Shown here: one piece after another, positions 15,084 through 23,447 of the stretch
Position numbering within the stretch: position 1 is the first letter of the stretch
Layout of the letters: every line of letters starts with the position of its first letter
Assembly: GCA_016719295.1 (NCBI GenBank)
Contig: JADKAF010000001.1
Span: forward strand, 3,472,001 to 3,536,000
Reading direction: 5' to 3'
Length of the DNA stretch: 64,000 bases
Origin: Planctomycetota bacterium
Lineage (GTDB): Bacteria; Planctomycetota; UBA1135; JADKAF01
Translations under genes and position numbers: made by a program
The notes under the pieces: generated by a model
Database searches by the model: none
What the model was told of the DNA's origin: nothing
The model's input: only the letters and a program-made list of their open reading frames with translations

Positions 15084-17879
15084 TCAGAGGGTGGGGGCGC
15101 TCACGCGGCGGCCGCTCCAGGTGTGGAGGGCGGCGATGAGGGCTTGCTTGTCGATGGGCTTGGGGAGGTAGTCGTCCATGCCGGCGTCGAGGCAGCGCTC
15201 GCGGTCGCCCTTCATGGCATTGGCCGTCATCGCGAGGATCGGGGTGCGCACGCCGCGGAGGTTCTCGTTGACACGAATCACGCGGGTGGCGTCGTAGCCG
15301 TCGAGCAGGGGCATCTGGCAGTCCATGAGGACGAGGTCGAAGCTGCCGGCTTCCACGGCGGCGACCGCTTCGACGCCGTCGGAGGCGACGTCGACGGTGC
15401 AGCCCAGGTTCTCGAGGAGCCGTCGGGCGACCTTCTGGTTCACGACGTTGTCCTCGGCGACCAACACGTGGAGCTCGAAGTGCGCAGGTAGGCTCGGCTC
15501 GATGGCCGAGCTGAGCGCGCTCGTCGCCGTGGTCATCGGATCGGATGCTCGCTCGCTCGGCGCCTCGCTCTTCCGCTGCATCCCGAGGAGGGCGCGCCGG
15601 AGCGCCTCCCGCCGCAGCGGCTTCGGCAGCATGGCATCCACGCCGACGCCAGGAACCTGCCGCGCACCCGGCCGCATCCGCGTCATGACCAGCGTGCGCA
15701 GCCCGCGCTCCCCGTAGAGCTCCTTCAGCTCGCGCGAGAGCTCCGACGCGCTGCCGACGCCGCTGCGCTCGTCGAGGATCGCGAGCTCGAACGGCGTCTG
15801 CGCGTTCCAGGCATCGCGCAGGCGCTCGCGCGCGCGCACCGCATCCGCGACGCAGGTCGCCTCGAGCCCCCAATCCGAGAGGCGTCGCGCGAGGAACGCG
15901 CGGTGCGGCTCGTGCGGCTCGACGACCAGCACGCGCCGACCGCAGAGCGCGAGCATCTGGCCGTCGCCCTCGACATGCCCCGCGAGCGGCCGATTCGCGC
16001 GCAGATCGAGCTGCAGCCGAACGGTGAACCAGAAGATCGAGCCCCCCTGAGGGCGATTCTCCGCGCCGATCTCGCCGCCCATCAGCTCGACGAGCTGCCG
16101 CGAGATCGCGAGGCCGAGGCCGGTGCCGCCGAAGCGCCGCGCCATGCTCTCGTCGGCCTGGCTGAACGACTCGAAGAGCCGCGGGCGGAGCTCCTCCGGG
16201 ATCCCCGGACCGCTGTCACGCACCTCGAAGCGCACGAAGATCTCGTCGGCGCCGCTGGCGACGAGGCTGCCGACGACGACCACGTCGCCGGCCTCGGTGA
16301 ACTTCACCGCGTTGCCGATCAGGTTCACCAGGATCTGCCGCACGCGACCGGGGTCGCCGATGACCTGCGAGGCAACCTCGGGATGCACGTACAGCGCGAG
16401 CTCGAGATCCTTGTCGTGCGCACGCGCCGCGAGCAGCTCCCCCACCTCCTCGACGAGCTGCGGCAGATCGAAGGGCACGGCCTCCAAGCGGAGCTTCCCG
16501 GCCTCGACCTTCGAGAAGTCGAGGATGTCGTTGATGATCGTGAGCAGCGCCTCGCCCGAGCGGATGACCATCTGCGCCATCTCGTGCTGATCCGCGTCGA
16601 GCCGCGTCTCGAGCAGGAGATTCGTCATCCCGATGATGCCGTTCATCGGCGTGCGGATCTCGTGGCTCATGCGCGCGAGGAACGTGCCCTTCGCCTCGTT
16701 CGCGATCTCGGCCGCCTCGATCGCCGCGTGCATGCGCTCCTCGTCGCGCTTGCGCTCGGTGATGTCCTGCGCGAGGCAGACCAGCGCCTGCACCCCGCCG
16801 ATCCTCCCGCTCATCAGCGAGGTCGTGAACGAGACCGGGATCGAGCGGCCGTCCTTCGCGCGATAGGAGCGCTCCTCGGGGCGGGTCCGCCGCTGCCCTA
16901 CCCAACGCAGGAGCTCGGTCTCGATCGGCGTGTCGTGCTCGTCGGCCTCGAGCACCTCGTCGACCCCGCGCCCGACGAGCTCGAACTCGTCGAAGCCGAG
17001 CATCGTGCACGCCGACGCATTGACCTTCAGGATGCGACCTTCGCGCGAGACGACGAGGAGCGCATCGCTCATCGAACGCAGCACGTTGTCCACGTACTCG
17101 TGGCTCACCATCGTGTCGCGCAGCGTGGCGGTCATCTCGTTGAACGCATCGGCGAGCACGCGCAGCTCGTCGCCCGCGCGCACGCGGATCTCCTGCTCGA
17201 GCTCGCCGCGCGCCACCGCCTGGATGGCCCGCGTCAAGCGCTCGAGCGGACGCACGATGGTGCCCGCGAACGCCACCGTCAGCACGACGCAGAGCAGGAC
17301 GAGCGCCGCAGCGAGGACGATCGAGGCGTCGCGCACCGCGGCCATCTCCGCGCGCGCCTCACCTCGATCGACCCCGACGCGCACGACGCCGACGCGCCGC
17401 GCGCTGACGTATGCCGGGTGCGCGACATCGATCAGGCCTGGCCCTTCCTGGGCCACGGGCTCGCTCGTCCGTGCGCAGACCACCTCGAGATCGTCGCCGA
17501 CCGGCAGGCCGCGGCGCGGGTTCTCGAAGGTCCCGTCGGAGAGGATGCGCCCTTCGTCGTCGAGCACATAGGCGTAGCGCAGGGACGGCATGCCGACGCG
17601 CAGCTCGGCGAGATGTGCGCGAAGCTCGTCGACGGCGAGCGTATCGATCGCGCGCGGCAGGAGGCGCGCGAGCAGACCGGCGACGGCGTGGCCGCGCTCC
17701 TCGAGGCGCCGCTCGATCTCGTCGGCACGAGCGTCGATCGAGAGCTTCGTGACGACTCCGCCGCACACGATGAGCAGCAAGGAAACGAAGAGGATGAAGC
17801 GCCCTTGCAGGCCTCCGCCGATGCGGAGACGCGCGAGCAGCCTCCAGACCTGACGCCCGATCCGGGTGAGGAGGCTCAC
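15084..17879 (-). CDS. Hybrid sensor histidine kinase with two receiver domains
   Basis: This 931-residue membrane protein has, in order, transmembrane helix 1 (27-45), a periplasmic region of about 150 residues, transmembrane helix 2 (near 205-225), HAMP, a PAS domain (about 290-385) and HisKA with RMSHEIRTPMNG (His406). An ATPase domain (GNAVKFTEAGD, DSGPGIPE, GGTGLGLAISRQ) is followed by two receiver domains. Receiver 1 is divergent but keeps Asp703 (LAILDERSG). Receiver 2 is canonical with Asp853 (VLMDCQMPLLDG) and Lys in LPKPIDK. The GTG start at 17879 overlaps the stop of the PhnD-like gene (GTGA), so the two are coupled. Phosphate probably passes His to Asp to an unlinked Hpt protein; none is visible here. 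Confidence 0.92.
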   Translation of the reverse strand: MSLLTRIGRQVWRLLARLRIGGGLQGRFILFVSLLLIVCGGVVTKLSIDARADEIERRLEERGHAVAGLLARLLPRAIDTLAVDELRAHLAELRVGMPSLRYAYVLDDEGRILSDGTFENPRRGLPVGDDLEVVCARTSEPVAQEGPGLIDVAHPAYVSARRVGVVRVGVDRGEARAEMAAVRDASIVLAAALVLLCVVLTVAFAGTIVRPLERLTRAIQAVARGELEQEIRVRAGDELRVLADAFNEMTATLRDTMVSHEYVDNVLRSMSDALLVVSREGRILKVNASACTMLGFDEFELVGRGVDEVLEADEHDTPIETELLRWVGQRRTRPEERSYRAKDGRSIPVSFTTSLMSGRIGGVQALVCLAQDITERKRDEERMHAAIEAAEIANEAKGTFLARMSHEIRTPMNGIIGMTNLLLETRLDADQHEMAQMVIRSGEALLTIINDILDFSKVEAGKLRLEAVPFDLPQLVEEVGELLAARAHDKDLELALYVHPEVASQVIGDPGRVRQILVNLIGNAVKFTEAGDVVVVGSLVASGADEIFVRFEVRDSGPGIPEELRPRLFESFSQADESMARRFGGTGLGLAISRQLVELMGGEIGAENRPQGGSIFWFTVRLQLDLRANRPLAGHVEGDGQMLALCGRRVLVVEPHEPHRAFLARRLSDWGLEATCVADAVRARERLRDAWNAQTPFELAILDERSGVGSASELSRELKELYGERGLRTLVMTRMRPGARQVPGVGVDAMLPKPLRREALRRALLGMQRKSEAPSERASDPMTTATSALSSAIEPSLPAHFELHVLVAEDNVVNQKVARRLLENLGCTVDVASDGVEAVAAVEAGSFDLVLMDCQMPLLDGYDATRVIRVNENLRGVRTPILAMTANAMKGDRERCLDAGMDDYLPKPIDKQALIAALHTWSGRRVSAPTL

Positions 17880-18895
17880 GGGACGAGCCTCGCGGAGAGC
17901 GGCGTCCAGCGCTCGACGCGGCGCGGGGTCTCGAGCTCGGAAACGATCGTCGCGGAGGGCGGCTCGAAGCGCAGCACACCGGTCGTATCGAATGCGCTGG
18001 CGCGGCCGAGCTCGTCGAAGAGCGCTCGGCGAATCGGCGGATCCAGGCCGAGGCGCGAGACGATCGCGTCGCGTGGCACGACGAGCTCGCTGCGCCCGAT
18101 CACGCGCAGGGAGCCATCGGCCCCGAGCTCTTCGGCGGCGACGTCGGAGGCGTCGATCGCAATCGCATCGACGCGGCCGTGGCGCAGCCAGAGCAGCGAG
18201 GTCTCGACATCGCCCGAGCAGAGGTAACGCACCGCGCTCTCCTTCGGCGCGCTCGAGCTGTCGACGCCATCGGGAGCGATCTCCAGCCCCGCGAGCTGCA
18301 GCCCCGCGAGCGCCTCGAGGCCGCGCGAGGCATCGAAGCGATCGACGAAGGCGATCCGCCGGCCCTTCAGATCGGCGAGCAGGCGCAGCGGGCTCTGCGC
18401 ATCGACCACCCACAGCGCACGACCGTCGTCCTCGCCGAGGCTCGCCCGCTCGAGCAGGACCTTCGCCTTGGTATCCAGGACGAGCTTCAGCGCGGGATAG
18501 GGGCTGCCCAGGAAGACGTCGAGCTCGCCCTCCTGGAACCCCCGCCGGAGCTCCGCGTAGCTCTGGAGAGGAACGACTTCGATCGCGGCGATGCCGACCG
18601 GCTGGAGGTGCTTCGCGAGCCGTGAGGCATGGAGCTCGAGCTCCCGCGGCAGGCGCTCGCGCCCCGTCCCGAGGCAAGCGACTTTCAGCACGCGCCCGCC
18701 GGGTGTGCCGCCGCTCACCCCGCTCACCCAGAGCGAGACGCGCGTGCGCCCAGTCAGCCCGGGCACGCACAGGCCGATCAGCACGAGCGCTGCGATGGCC
18801 GCGGCGGTGCTGAGCAGCCAGGCACGTGCCCGGCGGCTGCGCGGAATGATCTCGTCGGTCCTACCCAAGCGCTGGCCTCTCCGAGGGCGAGGCAA
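17876..18895 (-). CDS. Membrane-anchored PhnD-like substrate-binding protein
   Basis: This 339-residue protein has one N-terminal transmembrane segment (about 25-47) and a periplasmic-binding fold of the phosphate/phosphite/phosphonate (PhnD) type. Supporting blocks are YAELRRGFQEGELDVFLGSPYPAL, LADLKGRRIAFVDRFDASRGLEAL, DGVDSSSAPKESAVRYLCSGDVETSLLWLRHGRVDAIAIDAS and VPRDAIVSRLGLDPP. No ABC permease or ATPase lies nearby. The gene overlaps a hybrid histidine kinase by four bases instead. The likely role is therefore sensing: the protein binds a small ligand in the periplasm and passes the signal to the kinase. The ligand is unknown. Confidence 0.75.
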   Translation of the reverse strand: MPRPRRGQRLGRTDEIIPRSRRARAWLLSTAAAIAALVLIGLCVPGLTGRTRVSLWVSGVSGGTPGGRVLKVACLGTGRERLPRELELHASRLAKHLQPVGIAAIEVVPLQSYAELRRGFQEGELDVFLGSPYPALKLVLDTKAKVLLERASLGEDDGRALWVVDAQSPLRLLADLKGRRIAFVDRFDASRGLEALAGLQLAGLEIAPDGVDSSSAPKESAVRYLCSGDVETSLLWLRHGRVDAIAIDASDVAAEELGADGSLRVIGRSELVVPRDAIVSRLGLDPPIRRALFDELGRASAFDTTGVLRFEPPSATIVSELETPRRVERWTPLSARLVP

Positions 18896-19072
18896 TCGTC
18901 CGGGGAATCGACCGGCTCGGCGACGGAACTGAAGCCGAAGCGCGAGTCGGGCGTTGGCGAGGTTGCGAGCCGGCCCTTACGATGCCCACCTCCCCGCGAA
19001 CGGCGGCCTCGATCTCCTTGCCGGCCGCCCCGGCTCGTTCGCGCAGCGCCCTCCTGCCACCGCACGCGACGC

Positions 19073-22000
19073 ATGCAGATCGCCGCCAACCACGCCGCGC
19101 TTCGAGCGACGGCGCTAGGGGTGCTTGCACTCCTCGGCGCCCCCTCGGCGCACGCCCAAGCACCGGAGTGGAAGGTGCTGCCGTTCCAGAGCGGCACGTC
19201 GCAAGGCGGAGCCACGTTCACCCCGCAAGCCGACGGCAGCGTCCTCGTCGGCGGGGAGAGCCCCGAGCGCGACGTGCATCGCCTGAGCTTCGAGCTCGAG
19301 CTCGGCAGCGCGACCGGCGTGCGCATCGAAGCGCTCGCGCATCCCTCGCTCGCTCACGGGGGCCCGGGTCGTTCCCCCGGCGGGAACTTCGTGCTGAACG
19401 AAGCGCGCTTGCTCTTCGACGCCGGCGTCGGCGGCGAAGCGCGCGAGCTGCCCATCGCCACCGCGACGGCCGGCTTCGATCAGGCAGGCCATGCCGCGCA
19501 GAGCTCTTTCGATGGCTTGCCCAACACCGGGTGGGCCGTGCATCCGCATCTCGGCAAGTCGCACGAGCTGGTGGTCGAGCTGCTCCGCGACGCCCCCGGT
19601 AAGAAGGGCGCGAAGCTCGTGCTCGAGCTCTCCTATCAATGGGGTGAGCGCCACGCCATCGGCTGCTATCGCGTCTCCGCGACGAGCTCGCCGCGCCCGA
19701 TCCGCGCGACCGACGGGCAGCACGAGGAGCCGTGGAGCGCGATGCAGGAGAAGATCAACCGCGCCATCGATCGCGGCGTCGAGTACTTGCTGGGCCAGCA
19801 AGAGCTCGACGGCTCTTGGCGCTACCACGCGCCCGAGTTCGTGAACGGGCAGACGGCGCTCGCGACCTACACGCTGCTGAAGTCGGGGTTGAAGCGCGAG
19901 CACCAAGCGGTGCAGCGCGGGCTCGCCTATCTGAAGAACTCCCCCTGCGTGAAGACCTACGAGATCGCGTGCACGATCATGGCCTTCGTCGCCACGAAGG
20001 ACCCGCAGCACGCGCCCTTCGTGCAGCAGCTCTCCGACGAGCTCTCCTCGTGGCAGCACAAGGACGGCGGCTACGCCTATCCCGAGGGCCGCGTCGACCT
20101 CTCGAACACGCAGTACGCGGCGCTCGGCTTGCGCGCCGCCGCGAGCAGCGGAGCGACGGTCGAACCCGAGACCTGGCGCCTGCTCATCCAGCGCACGCTG
20201 AAGCACCAGGCCGTGCCGAGCGGGGCCTACGATCCGGCGGGCTTCGGCTACGTCGATACGAACGACCCCACGGGCTCGATGACCTGCGCGGGCATCTCGA
20301 TCCTGAAGATCGCGCACGGAGCGCTGCAGGGGGTCGCCGAGAAGGATCGGCGCGACGGCGATCTCCGCGGCGGCGCGATCGCCGGCGTGCGCCGCGGCGT
20401 CGACTGGCTGGGGCGCAACTTCTCCGTCACGACGAACCCGCCCGACAACAAGCACTGGAACTGGTACCGCTACTACCTCTACGGCTTGGAGCGCGTCGGC
20501 GCGCTGATCGGCGAACGCGAGATCGGCGGCCACGATTGGTATCGCGAAGGCGCGCGCCAGCTCGTGCGCACGCAGCGCGGCGACGGCTCGTGGGACGATG
20601 GCGACAGCGGCCAGCCCGAGACCTGCTACGCCCTGCTCTTCCTGGTGAAAGCGACCTCGCCCGCGACAGGTGCCAGCGCGGCGCTCGGGGTCCGCAACTA
20701 CGGCGGCGACGATCCCAAGTCCGCGCTGTCCCTCCGCGCTTCCGGCGACACGCCGATCACGCTGTGGATCTCCTCCTTCGGCGACGCGACGAAGAAGGCC
20801 TACGCGTGGCCCGAGGATCCCGCCGGCGAGCTGCGCGTGGCGCGCGTCGAGTACGTCGAGCCCGACGCCGACATGCTCGTCGATGCGCAGGGCTTTCCGG
20901 TGCCTTGGCGACATACCGCGAGGACGCCAGTTCCGGCGCATCTCGCGGGGCCTTGGCTCGAAGCCGGCTACGACGATGACAAGTGGGATACGGGCCCGGT
21001 CCGCTACGCGCCGGATCCGGCGACCAAGGAGCGCGAGCTCTTCCTGCGCCGCCGCTTCGAGCTCGGCAAGGAAGGCGCTCTCGAGCCGCGCCTGCTGCTG
21101 CTCGCCGAGGAGAGCGCGGGCGCGAGCGCCCAGGATCTGCCGCCGGCGTTCGCGCTCGTCGACGAAGGAGCCCTGCTCGATCTCCCGACGAAGCGCGATC
21201 GGACGCGCCAAGAGCTCTCCGGCGGCGGCTCCGGCGGCAGCGCGACCGCGGTGCGCGTCGCGGGCTCCGTGATCGAGAACCCCGCGATCCCGGGTTGGAG
21301 CTATCCCATCCGCAAGAACCCGGGCAAGGGCGAGTTCCGCTTCGTGCGCTTCGCGTGGAGGAAGAGCGGCGGCAAGGGGATCATGCTGCAGCTCGCCACC
21401 GATGGCCGCTGGGAGACGGCGATGCGCTACTACGCGGGCGAGAACTCGATCGGCTTCGAGCCCGCGCTGCAGGTCGACAAGAAGCTGCCGAGCGACTGGG
21501 TGGTCGTGACGCGCGACCTCTTCCGCGACCTCGGTCGCGAGTGCGTCCTCACCGGGCTCTCCTACACTGCGATGGACGGCGAGGCTGGCTTCTACGATCA
21601 GATCTACCTCGGCCGCAGCGCGAACGACTTGCAGAAGCTGCCCGCGCCGAGCGCGGCCAAAGAGGAGCCGGTCGCCGAGCTCGAGATCTGGCTGAACGGC
21701 GCCTCCGTGCACCGTGGCCCCGCGCGGACGAGCGGCTACGCCGAGATCGCCAACCGCGACGCGCTGCTCGCCGCGCTGCGCCCGGGCACGAACGTCCTGT
21801 GCATGCGCGCGCCGCGCGCCCAGCGCACCCAAGTGCTCGATCTGCGCCTCACGCACGAGAAGCGCCTCGCCACCATGAGCGGCGATCCGCTGCGCCCCGC
21901 CGGGAGTCAGCGCTTCGCGTTCCAGCAGCGCTATCCCGATCCGGGCGACCGCTCGATCGCCGCGCGCGTGACGCTCGCCGTCCCGCCGACCGAGGAAGGT

Positions 22001-22549
22001 CGCACGCACGACGAGGAGCTGATCGAGTCGAAGCCGCTGCGCGTCGAGATCCGCGAAGCGCTCGACCCCGCGCTGCTCGACTACGCGACGGACCCGGGCC
22101 GCAACCTGCTACCGAGCATGGCTCCGGCCGTGAGCGCCTCCAGCCAGCTCAACGAGTATTGGGCTGCCGGCTGGGCCACCGACAATCGCCAGAGCCGCGC
22201 GTGGCTCTCGGCCGACTCCGACCTGAGCCCCTGGATCTCGATCGCCACCGCGCAGCCGCTGCGCTGCAACGCGATCCTGCTCTCGCACCCCAAACCCGAT
22301 CGCGACGAGCGCGAGCGAGCGCGCACGGCGCGCGCGCGCATCGTCGAGCTCGAGATCAACGGCAAGGGCCCGGCCATCCTCGTCGAGATGCCGCCCACCG
22401 ATCTCCGGAAGCTCGTCGTCGTCCTGCCGAAGGTCGTGAGCTTGCGTCAGCTGCGCGCGCGGGTGCTCGAGGTGCGCGACGTGCGGGATGGGCGTCGCGC
22501 GGTGGGCTTCGGGGAGATCGAGGTGCAGCTCCGGAAGACGAAGGAGTAG
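19073..22549 (+). CDS. Giant secreted protein with terpenoid-cyclase-fold domain
   Basis: This 1,158-residue protein has a signal peptide (about 1-29, SAHAQA). Residues about 30-215 form a beta-rich, lectin-like domain. Residues 220-545 match the alpha-alpha toroid of prenyltransferase/squalene-cyclase-like proteins: INRAIDRGVEYLLGQQELDG with SWRYHAPE, TALATYTLLKSGL, WQHKDGGYAYP, SNTQYAALGLRAA, RTQRGDGSWDDG and CYALLFLVKAT. The acidic DXDD catalytic motif of squalene-hopene cyclases is not evident, so this is a fold assignment, not an enzyme claim. The remaining half has carbohydrate-binding or discoidin-like beta-domains (AELEIWLNGASVHRGPARTS, LRPGTNVLCM and a final region near 1,015-1,155). 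Large secreted proteins with this domain are frequent in planctomycetes. It stands alone, with 177 bases upstream. Confidence 0.75.
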   Translation: MQIAANHAALRATALGVLALLGAPSAHAQAPEWKVLPFQSGTSQGGATFTPQADGSVLVGGESPERDVHRLSFELELGSATGVRIEALAHPSLAHGGPGRSPGGNFVLNEARLLFDAGVGGEARELPIATATAGFDQAGHAAQSSFDGLPNTGWAVHPHLGKSHELVVELLRDAPGKKGAKLVLELSYQWGERHAIGCYRVSATSSPRPIRATDGQHEEPWSAMQEKINRAIDRGVEYLLGQQELDGSWRYHAPEFVNGQTALATYTLLKSGLKREHQAVQRGLAYLKNSPCVKTYEIACTIMAFVATKDPQHAPFVQQLSDELSSWQHKDGGYAYPEGRVDLSNTQYAALGLRAAASSGATVEPETWRLLIQRTLKHQAVPSGAYDPAGFGYVDTNDPTGSMTCAGISILKIAHGALQGVAEKDRRDGDLRGGAIAGVRRGVDWLGRNFSVTTNPPDNKHWNWYRYYLYGLERVGALIGEREIGGHDWYREGARQLVRTQRGDGSWDDGDSGQPETCYALLFLVKATSPATGASAALGVRNYGGDDPKSALSLRASGDTPITLWISSFGDATKKAYAWPEDPAGELRVARVEYVEPDADMLVDAQGFPVPWRHTARTPVPAHLAGPWLEAGYDDDKWDTGPVRYAPDPATKERELFLRRRFELGKEGALEPRLLLLAEESAGASAQDLPPAFALVDEGALLDLPTKRDRTRQELSGGGSGGSATAVRVAGSVIENPAIPGWSYPIRKNPGKGEFRFVRFAWRKSGGKGIMLQLATDGRWETAMRYYAGENSIGFEPALQVDKKLPSDWVVVTRDLFRDLGRECVLTGLSYTAMDGEAGFYDQIYLGRSANDLQKLPAPSAAKEEPVAELEIWLNGASVHRGPARTSGYAEIANRDALLAALRPGTNVLCMRAPRAQRTQVLDLRLTHEKRLATMSGDPLRPAGSQRFAFQQRYPDPGDRSIAARVTLAVPPTEEGRTHDEELIESKPLRVEIREALDPALLDYATDPGRNLLPSMAPAVSASSQLNEYWAAGWATDNRQSRAWLSADSDLSPWISIATAQPLRCNAILLSHPKPDRDERERARTARARIVELEINGKGPAILVEMPPTDLRKLVVVLPKVVSLRQLRARVLEVRDVRDGRRAVGFGEIEVQLRKTKE

Positions 22550-22694
22550 CGCCGGAGCGCGGCGCGAAAGGCTGGATAGTGCAACGCTCGGGAGCGCGGA
22601 TGGCGGCGCGCTCGCGAGCCGCGGGCGCGCTGGGTATCTGCTCTTTCGCGAGACGGAGCTGGAGACGAGGAGCGCGCGCTGAGCGCCGCGTCGC

Positions 22695-23201
22695 TCACTG
22701 CACCTGCACGGAGAGCCCGTGCGAGGCGCCGATGCACGCTCCGCCCGTCGTCGCACACAGCGTGAAGAGCTGCGCGCAGACGACGACGCCGCGCAGCGCG
22801 GGATCCGCGGGGATCGGCAGCGCGAAGCGGAAGCCGCTCGGAGGAGCCGTGCTCGCGCCGGGAACACCCGCGTAGATCGAGGGCCCGACGAAGAGCAGAC
22901 AGCTCGCCTCCGTCGGTCCGCAGAAGCCGCCCGCGCCGAACGGGCCTCCGATGCGCAGCGGTGTCGGCTGGCAGCTCCCGAGCATCAAGAGCGGCGCCGT
23001 CGTCTGGCACGGGATGCTCGCTTCGATCGCGTAGCTCTGGTTCCCCACCGTCGGTGCACCGAAGCAGCGGATGGTCGGGATGCCCCACGGCGTCGAGAAC
23101 CCGCAGCCGCTGCCGCCGGGAGAGCCGTAGATCGTGCACTGCGCGGAGGCGTGCGTCAGCGCGGTGAAGAGGAACGCCGAGGCGAAGGCGAAGCTGCGCA
23201 T
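22695..23201 (-). CDS. Small secreted Cys/Gly/Pro-rich protein
   Basis: This 168-residue protein has a signal peptide (MRSFAFASAFLFTALTHASA, about 1-20). The mature part begins with QCTIYGSPGGSGCGFS and is rich in Cys, Gly and Pro. It has blocks such as LLMLGSCQPTPLRIGGPFG and VVCAQLFTLCATTGGACIG, and ends near LSVQVQ. The sequence resembles a C-terminal domain often seen on exported planctomycete proteins, although here it stands alone. No function is known. The start at 23201 was chosen because an upstream ATG at 23255 would bury the signal peptide. Confidence 0.72.
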   Translation of the reverse strand: MRSFAFASAFLFTALTHASAQCTIYGSPGGSGCGFSTPWGIPTIRCFGAPTVGNQSYAIEASIPCQTTAPLLMLGSCQPTPLRIGGPFGAGGFCGPTEASCLLFVGPSIYAGVPGASTAPPSGFRFALPIPADPALRGVVVCAQLFTLCATTGGACIGASHGLSVQVQ

Positions 23202-23447
23202 GGAGACAACTCGAGCAAGGGAAGGCGCTGCGCTCCGCGCGCTGGGATCGCTCACTCTCCTCGATGCCGGCGCGAACGGGCAAGGCCTCGTCCTTGAGCG
23301 CGCCCGCGGCGGAGCTCGAGCCGCCCGCTCCCTCGCAAGAGCAGCGCGGGGAGCTCCTAGCTCGACTCGCTCTGCGCCCAGCAGTTGATCGCGACGAGCT
23401 CGCCGAGCGGGGCGCGAGAGAACATCGAGCCGCTCCGCGCGCCGCGT
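23202..23447. other. Intergenic, no gene seen
   Basis: This 246-base gap lies between the small secreted protein and the stop of the ChaN-like gene. No convincing coding region, hairpin or repeat was seen. It should hold the promoter of the small secreted protein on its minus strand. Confidence 0.4.

Noticed and set aside
15903..18227. 774-residue plus-strand reading frame across the hybrid kinase gene
   Set aside because: Its composition is biased toward Arg, Asp and Leu without domains, while the opposite strand encodes a complete hybrid kinase.
19115..22009. 964-residue minus-strand reading frame across the terpenoid-cyclase-fold gene
   Set aside because: No domain or signal is seen and the plus-strand gene is clearly real; the frame is an antisense shadow.
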